Assembly: GCA_020025655.1 (NCBI GenBank)
Contig: JAHHRR010000027.1
Span: 1-23,869, forward strand
DNA: 23,869 bases
Direction: 5' to 3'
Source: Oscillospiraceae bacterium
Lineage (GTDB): Bacteria; Bacillota; Clostridia; Oscillospirales; Oscillospiraceae
A program made the translations under genes and the position numbers. Position 1 is the first letter of the stretch; every line of letters starts with the position of its first letter. Of this stretch, positions 8,661 to 15,033 are shown piece by piece. Below the pieces are notes generated by a model. It saw nothing but the letters and a program-made list of their open reading frames with translations. It made no database searches and was not told the DNA's origin.

Positions 8661-9818
8661 ATGAAAAACATTAAAGGTGAATCAAAACTCAGCTTTTTTG
8701 AAGCTACAAGCATTATTATCGGCCACGGTGTCGGCTCCGGTATCCTGTCTGTACCTTTTCTTGCCTCCCGTAACAGCTTAAGAGCAATTCTCTGGATAAT
8801 TGCTTTCTGCTACCTGTTCAATGTAGTGCTGCACCTGATAATTGCAGAGCTGTCATACAATAATGACGGCGCTCAGTTCATAAGCTGCCTTGATGCAGAA
8901 CTGTTTTCCGGTAAAATAAAGAAAATCCTGACATGGCTTGCTTTCGGTATGCTGGGTCTTTCGGTGGTCTTTAACGTAAGTGCTTTTCTGACCGGTGCTG
9001 CCGCTGTTTTCCGTTCCTGGTTAGGTCTTCCCGACTGGGTAGGTATGCTCATTTTCTATGTGCTCGGCGCAGGTGTTGTATTTATCGGCATGAAGCTCGT
9101 CGGAATATGTGAAAAAATCGCCGTCGGCTCCATGATAGCCGTTGTAGGTGTTCTTTTTGTCGCAACCTTAATGTCTCCCATGAGTCCTCTGCCTACCGGC
9201 TGGCACGGTTTCAACAACGCACTTGCTCTTTTCAGCATGATTTCTTTCTCTCTGTCCGCTGTAATGTCTACTCCTCAGATTGTTAAAGGTCTTGAGGGAG
9301 ACATAAAAAAGATAAGAGGTGCTATCGCCTCAGGTATCGCAATCAACGCAGGTCTTATTCTCCTTATAACCATTATGACTCTGCTCGGTGCCGGTAAAAA
9401 CATCTCTGAAGACGGCGCTCTGGTTGACCTTGCTGCTCATCTGGGCGGATGGGTCAGCATTATCGGCTACATCTTCACTCTGTTGGCTCTTGCAACTTCC
9501 TTCTGGGCCAACACCCTTAATCTCCGTGACATCATTCACGAACAGACAAAATGGAGTCTCAAGCTCAGCTGGCTCTGTGCTTCACTCCCCTGCCTTGCCA
9601 TTGCTTTCTTCGGTGTTGCCAGCTTTGTAGGTTTTACCCGCTTTGCAAGCATCATTCAGGTCGTAACAGGCATAGGCATCATCGTTGCTTACAACCTTTC
9701 CAGAAAACGTGTTAAAAAGTCTGAACTGGTAGGTTTCTTCGGTACTCTGCCTTTCCAGATAATTGTTGCTTTATGCACTCTTCTTGCAAGCGTAGGAGCA
9801 ATGCTTCCCGTAAAGTGA
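8661..9818 (+). CDS. Amino-acid permease, APC superfamily (HAAAP/AAAP-like)
   Basis: 385-residue polytopic inner-membrane protein with about 11 hydrophobic segments through to the C-terminus. The first segment carries the motif EATSIIIGHGVGSGILSVPF (about 14-33). This glycine-rich unwound helix with GxGxxxLxxP spacing is typical of the hydroxy/aromatic amino-acid permeases (SdaC/Mtr/TyrP-like) and related APC transporters, where it forms the substrate site. Uptake of an amino acid by ion symport is the expected role; the substrate cannot be read from sequence. The start follows AGGAAGG (8644-8650) and a good promoter. The stop lies nine bases before the hydrolase start, so the two are probably co-transcribed. 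Confidence 0.75.
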   Translation: MKNIKGESKLSFFEATSIIIGHGVGSGILSVPFLASRNSLRAILWIIAFCYLFNVVLHLIIAELSYNNDGAQFISCLDAELFSGKIKKILTWLAFGMLGLSVVFNVSAFLTGAAAVFRSWLGLPDWVGMLIFYVLGAGVVFIGMKLVGICEKIAVGSMIAVVGVLFVATLMSPMSPLPTGWHGFNNALALFSMISFSLSAVMSTPQIVKGLEGDIKKIRGAIASGIAINAGLILLITIMTLLGAGKNISEDGALVDLAAHLGGWVSIIGYIFTLLALATSFWANTLNLRDIIHEQTKWSLKLSWLCASLPCLAIAFFGVASFVGFTRFASIIQVVTGIGIIVAYNLSRKRVKKSELVGFFGTLPFQIIVALCTLLASVGAMLPVK

Positions 9819-9827
9819 GGTAATTTT

Positions 9828-10730
9828 ATGAAAAAATCCACAAAAATAATGCTCCCCCTGGCCGGTGCAGTATTATTTACAGAAGAAATGTACCGTTACA
9901 TTTTCTGCCGCCCCAGTTCAAAGCTGTTTACTCTGCTTTTTGATAAAAAGGGTCACGAAAACAAGTATTACGAGTACAAGCACGAAAAGAAAGAGCTTCT
10001 TTTAGCTCAGGAATGCGAAGAGTTTATCATCCGCTCAAAAAGAGGTGAAAAGCTCAAAGGCTTTTACTATGATAACGGCGCCCAGGGTAAAAAAATTGTC
10101 TTTATCGTTCATGGCTACCGTTCTGAACACGTCGACACCGTTGCCCCCTTCTATGACTATTATAAGAGCCGTGGCATAGACATTTTCGCCTGCGACAACA
10201 CCGCTCACGGTGAAAGCGGCGGCCATTTTGTAGGATACGATTATCTGGATTCACAGAACTGCCTGCTCTGGATAAGCTATCTTAAGCATAAATTCGGTCC
10301 TGACATAGAAATTATTCTCCACGGCTTCTCTATGGGCGGCGCAACAGTCCTGCAGATGAGCTCTATGTGCCCTGATAATGTTAAGTTCATTATCGATGAC
10401 AGCGGATACATGGATGCAGCTGTTTCACTCAAAGCCAACATCGGTCCTATGTATCAGCCTATGAGGCTTTTGAACAAGGCTATTGCAGGCTATGACCTTA
10501 AAGACACTAATGTTGTGGAAAGTATGATGAATTCCAAGCTCCCGATTCTTTTTGTTCACGGCTACGACGATAAGCTGGTTCCCTTCGAGATTGGAGAGCA
10601 GCTTTACAATCTTTACGAAGGCCCCAAAGACTGCCTGTTCCTTGAAGAGACAAAGCATATCGAAGCTATCTACACTTCTCCTGAGCTTTACGAAGAGAAG
10701 ATGGACAGCTTTATAGAGAAATATCTTTGA
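9828..10730 (+). CDS. Membrane-anchored alpha/beta hydrolase
   Basis: 300-residue serine hydrolase of the alpha/beta fold (BAAT/peptidase S9-like group). A hydrophobic segment near the N-terminus (about 7-18, after KKSTK) may be a membrane anchor or uncleaved signal. Catalytic residues are visible in order: oxyanion region VHGYRSE (94-100), nucleophile elbow HGFSMGG with Ser168, acid Asp248 in HGYDDKLVP, and His277 in TKHIEA. The overall pattern matches clostridial hydrolases of unknown substrate. GAGG at 9817-9820, overlapping the permease stop, serves as ribosome site, so translation is probably coupled. A strong terminator follows at 10822. The substrate is not known; esterase or peptidase activity is possible. 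Confidence 0.8.
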   Translation: MKKSTKIMLPLAGAVLFTEEMYRYIFCRPSSKLFTLLFDKKGHENKYYEYKHEKKELLLAQECEEFIIRSKRGEKLKGFYYDNGAQGKKIVFIVHGYRSEHVDTVAPFYDYYKSRGIDIFACDNTAHGESGGHFVGYDYLDSQNCLLWISYLKHKFGPDIEIILHGFSMGGATVLQMSSMCPDNVKFIIDDSGYMDAAVSLKANIGPMYQPMRLLNKAIAGYDLKDTNVVESMMNSKLPILFVHGYDDKLVPFEIGEQLYNLYEGPKDCLFLEETKHIEAIYTSPELYEEKMDSFIEKYL

Positions 10731-10821
10731 TAACCGCCTTTTGATAATGTTTATATCGGATAATGAAACATCCGGGAAGTTATTAAATTCCCGCTCCATA
10801 ACTGCAAGATAACATAAATAA

Positions 10822-10856
10822 ATCCGAGCCGTACCAAGTGTCGGCTCGGATTTTTC
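10822..10856 (+). terminator. Intrinsic terminator of the permease-hydrolase operon
   Basis: A perfect 10-bp stem, ATCCGAGCCG (10822-10831) with CGGCTCGGAT (10842-10851), has a 10-base loop and is followed by TTTTC. Confidence 0.88.
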
Positions 10857-10880
10857 TCATCTCGGATATTTAATACGATA

Positions 10881-10927
10881 TGAAAAAGGTACGGTCAGTC
10901 TCTTTTCAGAGCTGCGCCGTACCTTTT
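10881..10927 (-). terminator. Intrinsic terminator of the Na/Pi transporter gene
   Basis: AAAAGGTACGG (10884-10894) pairs perfectly with CCGTACCTTTT (10916-10926) over 11 bp around a 21-base loop. On the minus strand the stem runs into TTTTTC, just after the transporter stop. On the plus strand it also ends in T, so it backs up the upstream terminator. Confidence 0.8.
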
Positions 10928-10951
10928 ACTGTTTATGTTTGTTTTTTACTC

Positions 10952-12601
10952 TCAGGCAAATCTGCTGAGCTGTTCCTTTTTCTCCTCAGCAATGTTTCTT
11001 GCATGGTCGGAGATACGCTCCATGCTGACAAGAACATCCTGGAAGATGATACCTGCCTGCATAGTGCAGGAATGCTCGGTCATGCGCTCGATGTTTTCAC
11101 TGCGGTAGCTTATCTGAAGCTTATCTGCCTCAGTTTCACGCTCAATGCATTTCTCGATGCTGTCCTCATCACCCTTTTCAAGAGCGTGCAGCGCAAATGT
11201 ATAGCTTTCAGTGCATACCTGCATCATATTTATCAGCTGTACTTTAGCCGCATCTGTGATGGCTGTATTCTTTTCCGCAAGCTGCTCTGCAAATTCGGAA
11301 ATGTTTTCGCACTGATCGGAAATTCTCTCCATATCTGCAACAACCTGAAGCATATGCTGAACATCCTTATGTTCGCCACGGCTGATTGAAAGAGCAGAGA
11401 GCTTCATGGCATAATCTGAAATTCCTGCTGTCAGTGAATCCACCAGTTTTTCCTTCTGCTTAATCTGCTCTATCTGCTTACGGTCCTGAGTAAACAGAAC
11501 ATCATTTGAAAGTGCAAGAGAATCACCAACAATTTTTCCCATACGCAGAAGCTCCGTGTAAAGAGAGCTGATTGCTATACCGGGAGTTTCCATCATACGG
11601 TCATCCAGAAGGAGCTTGCCCTCATCCTGAGCTTCAGGCTTAATGCCGCCTATCTTCATTGCAAGCTTAATAATAAGATCGGAAACAGGGAACAGAAGGA
11701 CAGTAGTAGCAATGTTAAAGAGCGTATGCACAAGGCTTATCTGCGTCTGTGTGATATTGCCTGCCGCCCAGGCGGGATTTGCAACATTCATATAGATTAT
11801 AGTCACGGCACTGAAAATCACCGTACCGATTATGTTGAACAGAAGATGCATCAGACTTGCGGTCTTGGCATTTTTCTTTGCGCCCATAGCTGAAATTATT
11901 GCAGTTACACAGGTACCTATATTCTGACCCATGATAATGTAAATTGCAGCGCTGAACGGAACAAGACCGGCTGCCGCCAGACTTTGCAGAATACCTACCG
12001 ATGCAGAGGAGCTTTGAATTATAGCCGTTACAATCGCACCGGCTGCAATACCGAGAAGCGGGTTTTTACCCAGTGTCACAAAGAGATTGCAGAACGCCTC
12101 AGATTCTTTCAGCGGTTCAACTGCTGCCGACATTGATGTGATACCTACAAATAAAAGGCCGAAGCCGATGATTATATTTGCAAGTTCCTTTGTAGCATAG
12201 CGCTTGCCGGTGAGCATGATTACAACACCGACAATAATTGCAACCGGCGCCATGGCAACAGGGCTCAGATACTTTGCCCATTCCACGCTGGATACAAGCC
12301 AGCCTGTAACCGTGGTACCGATATTGGCACCCATGATTACGCCCATAGCCTGCTGCAGGTTCATAATGCCGGCGTTTACAAAGCCAACTACCATAACCGT
12401 GGTTGCCGATGAGCTCTGGATTACAGCCGTAATTGCTGTTCCCAGAAGAACGCCCATAAGCTTATTCTTTGTGAGAATCTGTAAAAGAGACTTCATCCTG
12501 TCTCCTGCCGCATTCTCCAGACCTTGAGCCATTATCTGCATACCGTAGATAAACATACCAAGGCCGCCGACAAAAGGAATTAGTATACTGAGAATATCCA
12601 T
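10952..12601 (-). CDS. Na+/phosphate cotransporter family protein with C-terminal PhoU-like domain
   Basis: 549-residue membrane protein of the NptA/PF02690 type. Two inverted halves each carry the QSSSA signature (62-66 and 196-200), followed by glycine/asparagine motifs MGANIGTTVT and MGQNIGTCVTA. About eight to nine membrane segments end near residue 320. The remaining roughly 220 residues are acidic and helical, resembling PhoU, with regularly spaced ERISDQCENISE and ERISDHARNIAE segments. The family moves phosphate with sodium, and PhoU-tailed members are common in Firmicutes. I chose ATG 12601 because AAGGAGAG lies just upstream and the protein then begins at the first helix (MDILSILIPF). 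A longer in-frame start at 12661 would fall inside the riboswitch terminator. Expression appears controlled by the Mn2+ riboswitch upstream, which is unusual for this family and may mean a link to manganese balance. Confidence 0.88.
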   Translation of the reverse strand: MDILSILIPFVGGLGMFIYGMQIMAQGLENAAGDRMKSLLQILTKNKLMGVLLGTAITAVIQSSSATTVMVVGFVNAGIMNLQQAMGVIMGANIGTTVTGWLVSSVEWAKYLSPVAMAPVAIIVGVVIMLTGKRYATKELANIIIGFGLLFVGITSMSAAVEPLKESEAFCNLFVTLGKNPLLGIAAGAIVTAIIQSSSASVGILQSLAAAGLVPFSAAIYIIMGQNIGTCVTAIISAMGAKKNAKTASLMHLLFNIIGTVIFSAVTIIYMNVANPAWAAGNITQTQISLVHTLFNIATTVLLFPVSDLIIKLAMKIGGIKPEAQDEGKLLLDDRMMETPGIAISSLYTELLRMGKIVGDSLALSNDVLFTQDRKQIEQIKQKEKLVDSLTAGISDYAMKLSALSISRGEHKDVQHMLQVVADMERISDQCENISEFAEQLAEKNTAITDAAKVQLINMMQVCTESYTFALHALEKGDEDSIEKCIERETEADKLQISYRSENIERMTEHSCTMQAGIIFQDVLVSMERISDHARNIAEEKKEQLSRFA

Positions 12602-12630
12602 TTCTCTCTCCTTATAAGGGAAAAATTTAC

Positions 12631-12762
12631 AAAAAAAGACTTCTATTGCTTTTTGCGGCAATAAAAGTCTTACCAGTTACCTGCGGCACCGAGTGTATAA
12701 CACCGTATTGACGACACCGCAGACACAACCTCTCAGGTCACGTCGGTTACTCCCCTTTATTG
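12631..12762 (-). ncRNA. yybP-ykoY (Mn2+) riboswitch with terminator switch
   Basis: Minus-strand leader with hallmarks of the yybP-ykoY aptamer. P1 starts CAATAAAG (from 12762) and closes with CTTTTATTG (12667-12659). The conserved GGGGAGTA follows P1. A 10-bp P2 hairpin has arms GACGTGACCT and AGGTTGTGTC. A P3 arm begins CTGCGG and closes CCGCAG, with the conserved GTCGTCAATACG internal segment and the CGG element opposite. The linker GGTAAGAC leads back to P1. The expression platform is clear: AAGACTTTTATTGC (12671-12658), which includes the P1 3' strand, can instead pair with GCAATAGAAGTCTT (12649-12636), followed by seven T. Ligand-stabilised P1 would break the terminator, giving an ON switch. 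Confidence 0.9.
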
Positions 12763-12767
12763 ATTCA

Positions 12768-12796
12768 ATAATACAGGGATATCAACAATAAATCAA
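12768..12796 (-). promoter_or_regulatory. Promoter of the riboswitch-transporter unit
   Basis: Minus strand: -35 TTGATT (12791-12796), 17-base spacer, -10 TATTAT (12768-12773). The predicted first base is near 12761-12762, exactly where riboswitch P1 begins, which supports both calls. Confidence 0.7.
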
Positions 12797-12844
12797 TATA
12801 TTTTTCTTGCCTTTATAAACAATTGCAGAAATTTGTCATTTGGA

Positions 12845-12878
12845 ACAAAAAACAGCCGCAGAGTAAATCTGCGGCTGT
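12845..12878 (-). terminator. Intrinsic terminator of the DUF3793-flavodoxin operon
   Basis: A perfect 11-bp stem, ACAGCCGCAGA (12852-12862) with TCTGCGGCTGT (12868-12878), has a five-base loop. On the minus strand it is followed by TTTTTTG. Confidence 0.9.
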
Positions 12879-12892
12879 GATAAATCAATTAC

Positions 12893-13300
12893 TCAAGCAA
12901 GCTTTTCGCCAAGAGCCTTGCACTCAGCTTCCTCGTCAGCGCCGGGAGCATCAAGGCAAATGTAAGAGCCGACGATATCGCCTGCATCCTCTTCCCATTT
13001 GCGCATCCACTCGCCGTCACCCCAGCCATAGGAGCCGAACAGAGCCAGCTTCTTGCCTGCAAGCTCGCCCTTAACGCTCTCCCAGAAAGGCTCGAACTCG
13101 CCGTCCTCCAGGCTCTCTGCGCCCATTGCAGGGCATCCCAGTGCTACTCCGTCATAAGAAGCAATTCTGGAAGAATCAAAATCGCTGACGCTTGCAACGT
13201 CTACACTTGCGCCTGCCTCACGTGCGCCCTTTGCTACTGCCTCAGCCATAGCCTCGGTATTGCCGGTGCCGCTCCAATAAACAACTGCAACTTTACTCAT
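12893..13300 (-). CDS. Short-chain flavodoxin
   Basis: 135-residue FMN electron carrier of the cytoplasm, able to replace ferredoxin. The FMN-phosphate loop SGTGNTEAMA (10-19) follows the first strand VAVVYW. Trp/Tyr-rich loops around the isoalloxazine ring are visible as GCPAMGAESLED and FGSYGWGDGEWM, the latter typical of clostridial flavodoxins. The protein is acidic and of normal short-chain length. AAAGGA precedes the ATG. It lies 40 bases after the DUF3793 gene on the same strand and is followed by a terminator, so the pair is likely one operon controlled from 13992-14020. Flavodoxins are commonly induced by iron shortage, which fits the metal-type operators upstream; that regulation is inferred. 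Confidence 0.93.
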   Translation of the reverse strand: MSKVAVVYWSGTGNTEAMAEAVAKGAREAGASVDVASVSDFDSSRIASYDGVALGCPAMGAESLEDGEFEPFWESVKGELAGKKLALFGSYGWGDGEWMRKWEEDAGDIVGSYICLDAPGADEEAECKALGEKLA

Positions 13301-13340
13301 AAATATAACATTCCTTTCAATGATTTATATATTATACATA

Positions 13341-13889
13341 TTAACCGGCTGCTGTAAGCCGGAGAATATCCGTACCGTTTTCATACCGTCTGCAGCATGA
13401 ATCAGTGCATTTGCGGTACAAATTGAAAATAAGCTTTGCCCTGTCGATATTATTATAGGCTTTCCAGTATCCTGTGCAAGGGCAGTTTGCACCTTTATTA
13501 TCTATAAAAGACTGGATATCATCCAGAGGATAGCCCAGAAATACGCCTATTTCATGCGGAAACTCGCTTAAAAGCAGTCTGCCCCGCAGATGGTTCAGGC
13601 AGGCTTCAACAGAAAAATCGTTGTATCCGTACTGAGCCAGAAACTTCTGTATTCCTATTCTTGAAAGAAGACTTGCCAGCTGCTTCTGTCTGTACACATA
13701 GATAAGCGCCGTTTTTTCCGTAATCTTTACAAGAACAATTCTCACGCCTTTAGGCTTGAGTATTCTGTCCTGCTCGGCAATAAAGTCTCTGACTTCCTGC
13801 TCATTATTGTAAAACTGCGAAACCAGATTTCCTACTTTAACTCCCGACAGAGTCGGAGCACAGTTAAATACAATAAAGTCACTTGACAT
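13341..13889 (-). CDS. DUF3793 family protein
   Basis: 182-residue protein of unknown function. It shows features I associate with DUF3793: an N-terminal NCAPTLSGVKVGNL stretch (9-22), a middle FPHEIGVFLGYPLDD region (about 110-124), and a cysteine-bearing C-terminal half (NCPCTGYWKAYNN, then KCTDSCCRRY). There is no signal peptide or membrane segment. DUF3793 genes often sit next to flavodoxin or iron-uptake genes in Clostridia, and here flavodoxin follows after 40 bases. GGAGGAG precedes ATG 13889. The 5' leader contains an inverted repeat (13912-13931) and the promoter another (13968-13985), so expression is probably repressor-controlled. The cysteines could bind metal or a cluster, but no function is established. 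Confidence 0.8.
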   Translation of the reverse strand: MSSDFIVFNCAPTLSGVKVGNLVSQFYNNEQEVRDFIAEQDRILKPKGVRIVLVKITEKTALIYVYRQKQLASLLSRIGIQKFLAQYGYNDFSVEACLNHLRGRLLLSEFPHEIGVFLGYPLDDIQSFIDNKGANCPCTGYWKAYNNIDRAKLIFNLYRKCTDSCCRRYENGTDILRLTAAG

Positions 13890-13911
13890 AAAAACTCCTC
13901 CTGTACTCCCT

Positions 13912-13931
13912 GAGTTAGCTAAGACTAACTC
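13912..13931. promoter_or_regulatory. Candidate operator 1 (GTTAG-N6-CTAAC)
   Basis: A perfect inverted repeat, GAGTTAG (13912-13918) and CTAACTC (13925-13931), has a six-base spacer. It lies in the untranslated leader of the DUF3793 gene. It shares half-sites and spacing with two further repeats in the same gap. Confidence 0.5.
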
Positions 13932-13968
13932 GTCGGTAAATTTTTGCCGCTCTTTCAGAGCAGCATTG

Positions 13969-13984
13969 GTTAGACATCTCTAAC
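13969..13984. promoter_or_regulatory. Candidate operator 2 at the DUF3793 promoter
   Basis: GTTAG (13969-13973) and CTAAC (13980-13984) with a six-base spacer lie seven bases downstream of the minus-strand -10, over the expected transcription start. A bound protein there would block the DUF3793-flavodoxin operon. Confidence 0.5.
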
Positions 13985-13991
13985 TGAATGA

Positions 13992-14020
13992 AGTTTACCA
14001 TATGCAGTGCTTCTTGTCAA
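13992..14020 (-). promoter_or_regulatory. Promoter of the DUF3793-flavodoxin operon
   Basis: Minus strand: perfect -35 TTGACA (14015-14020), 17-base spacer, -10 TAAACT (13992-13997). The untranslated leader would be about 95 bases and contains candidate operators 1 and 2. Confidence 0.7.
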
Positions 14021-14046
14021 TACATAAAAATATTATTGTTATTTGC

Positions 14047-14075
14047 TTGAAAATTTATACCGATTGTGCTAGAAT
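14047..14075 (+). promoter_or_regulatory. Promoter of the HMA-domain gene
   Basis: -35 TTGAAA (14047-14052), 17-base spacer, -10 TAGAAT (14070-14075). The leader to the ATG at 14160 is about 78 bases. Confidence 0.7.
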
Positions 14076-14077
14076 CC

Positions 14078-14095
14078 AGTTAGATTATATTAACT
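14078..14095. promoter_or_regulatory. Candidate operator 3 at the HMA promoter
   Basis: AGTTAG (14078-14083) and TTAACT (14090-14095) with a six-base spacer and one mismatch begin two bases after the plus-strand -10, covering the expected start site. The placement mirrors operator 2 on the divergent promoter. Confidence 0.45.
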
Positions 14096-14159
14096 TGTTG
14101 TTTTAACATTTAATGCAGCTTCTCAATAAGTGTATATACAAGAAAGGATAAGGCTTATT

Positions 14160-14408
14160 ATGTGGAAATATACCGTTCAGGTTTCCGGCATGATGTGCGG
14201 AATGTGCGAGGCTCATACCAATGAAGCTATTCGCAAGGCCTTTAATGTTAAGAAGGTCACTTCTTCCCACACCAAGGCGGAGACTGTTATCATCTGTGAG
14301 GATGAATTAGACGAACAGCTTCTCAAAAAGACTATTACCGATTTAGGCTATGACATGGGCAGTGTCAAAAAAGAGCCCTACAAAAAGAAGTTCTTAGGCT
14401 TGTTCTGA
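14160..14408 (+). CDS. Small heavy-metal-associated (HMA) domain protein
   Basis: 82-residue ferredoxin-fold metal-binding protein. The N-terminal motif SGMMCGMCEAH (9-19) is the CxxC site of copper-chaperone/HMA domains, here with an extra Met and a trailing His. The rest gives the beta-alpha-beta order (VKKVTSSHTKAETVII, then LLKKTITDLGYDM) and ends in a basic tail EPYKKKFLGLF. The ATG at 14160 is preferred over one at 14130 because AAGG lies just ahead of it and the domain begins there. It is divergent from DUF3793-flavodoxin and shares their candidate operators. The metal could be Cu(I), but the context suggests iron or general metal handling. It is a single-gene unit ending at a bidirectional terminator. 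Confidence 0.85.
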   Translation: MWKYTVQVSGMMCGMCEAHTNEAIRKAFNVKKVTSSHTKAETVIICEDELDEQLLKKTITDLGYDMGSVKKEPYKKKFLGLF

Positions 14409-14456
14409 TCTTACTAAGGCTTGGTCAAGAATAATTGCCAGCACAATTCAACTCCT

Positions 14457-14492
14457 AAAATAAATGCAGTCCTTTCGGACTGCATTTATTTT
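14457..14492. terminator. Bidirectional intrinsic terminator
   Basis: A perfect 16-bp palindromic stem, AAAATAAATGCAGTCC (14457-14472) with GGACTGCATTTATTTT (14477-14492), has a TTTC loop and T-rich tails on both strands. It serves the HMA gene (plus) and the pyk-GAF operon (minus), whose last stop codon touches it. Confidence 0.9.
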
Positions 14493-14954
14493 TTACCATT
14501 CACAGCAGCTGCCAAGCAGTTCTGTTGCCATGGTGAGATATTTTTCATCTTCTGCATCAAAACGATTAAGCTCCGGACTGTCGATATCCAGTACAGCAAC
14601 GGTCTTTCCCGCTGCTCTGACAGGTATCACTATCTCAGACCTTGAACGTAAATCGCAGGCTATGTGCCCCGGAAAGGCATGAACATCAGCTACAAGCTGA
14701 GTTTCATTTTTTTCTACTGCCGTACCGCATACGCCTTTTCCAACCGCAATCCTTGTCACGGCTGCAAGGCCCTGAAACGGTCCAAGAACAAGTTCATTGT
14801 TCCTTACGATATAAAACCCCAGCCAGTTTACATTATCCATATGAGCCTTCAGAACAGCCGAGGCGTTGGAAAGATTCGCAATCACATCCCGCTCATTTTC
14901 TGTTCTGAAACGCAGCTCGCTCAAAGCAAGCTCAAACTCTTCTGCCTTTGTCAT
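14493..14954 (-). CDS. GAF-domain protein, free methionine-(R)-sulfoxide reductase-like
   Basis: 153-residue single GAF domain matching fRMsr (MsrC/YebR), which reduces free methionine-R-sulfoxide. Typical segments are VNWLGFYIV (42-50), LVLGPFQG (55-62), GKGVCGTAV (72-80), VHAFPGHIACD (91-101), SRSEIVIP (104-111) and VLDIDSP (121-127). Of the three redox cysteines in the E. coli enzyme (84, 94, 118), those aligned to 94 and 118 are present as Cys76 and Cys100 with the same 24-residue spacing. The position aligned to 84, ten residues earlier, is Val66. Two cysteines at the C-terminus (150-151) might substitute. The start is ATG 14954 after AGGAGAG. It follows pyk by 79 bases, probably in one operon. 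Activity is plausible but uncertain. Confidence 0.85.
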   Translation of the reverse strand: MTKAEEFELALSELRFRTENERDVIANLSNASAVLKAHMDNVNWLGFYIVRNNELVLGPFQGLAAVTRIAVGKGVCGTAVEKNETQLVADVHAFPGHIACDLRSRSEIVIPVRAAGKTVAVLDIDSPELNRFDAEDEKYLTMATELLGSCCEW

Positions 14955-15033
14955 AGACTCTCTCCTATCCGGACAGTTCCCTCTGAATCTGTCAGTGTAC
15001 ACCGCAGACTCTGCGGGAATCTGCTGCACAGTC

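Noticed and set aside
10731..10821. Tandem small hairpins after the hydrolase gene (CGGAT/ATCCG, CGGGAA/TTCCCG)
   Set aside because: Short stems without T-run or a recognised RNA family; the terminator at 10822 explains the region.
12602..12661. 20-residue N-terminal extension of the Na/Pi transporter
   Set aside because: The extension would be encoded by the riboswitch terminator and its T-run; ATG 12601 has a proper ribosome site and begins at the first membrane helix.
14955..15029. 25-residue N-terminal extension of the GAF protein
   Set aside because: Family homologues start near MTKAEEF, and AGGAGAG sits directly before ATG 14954.
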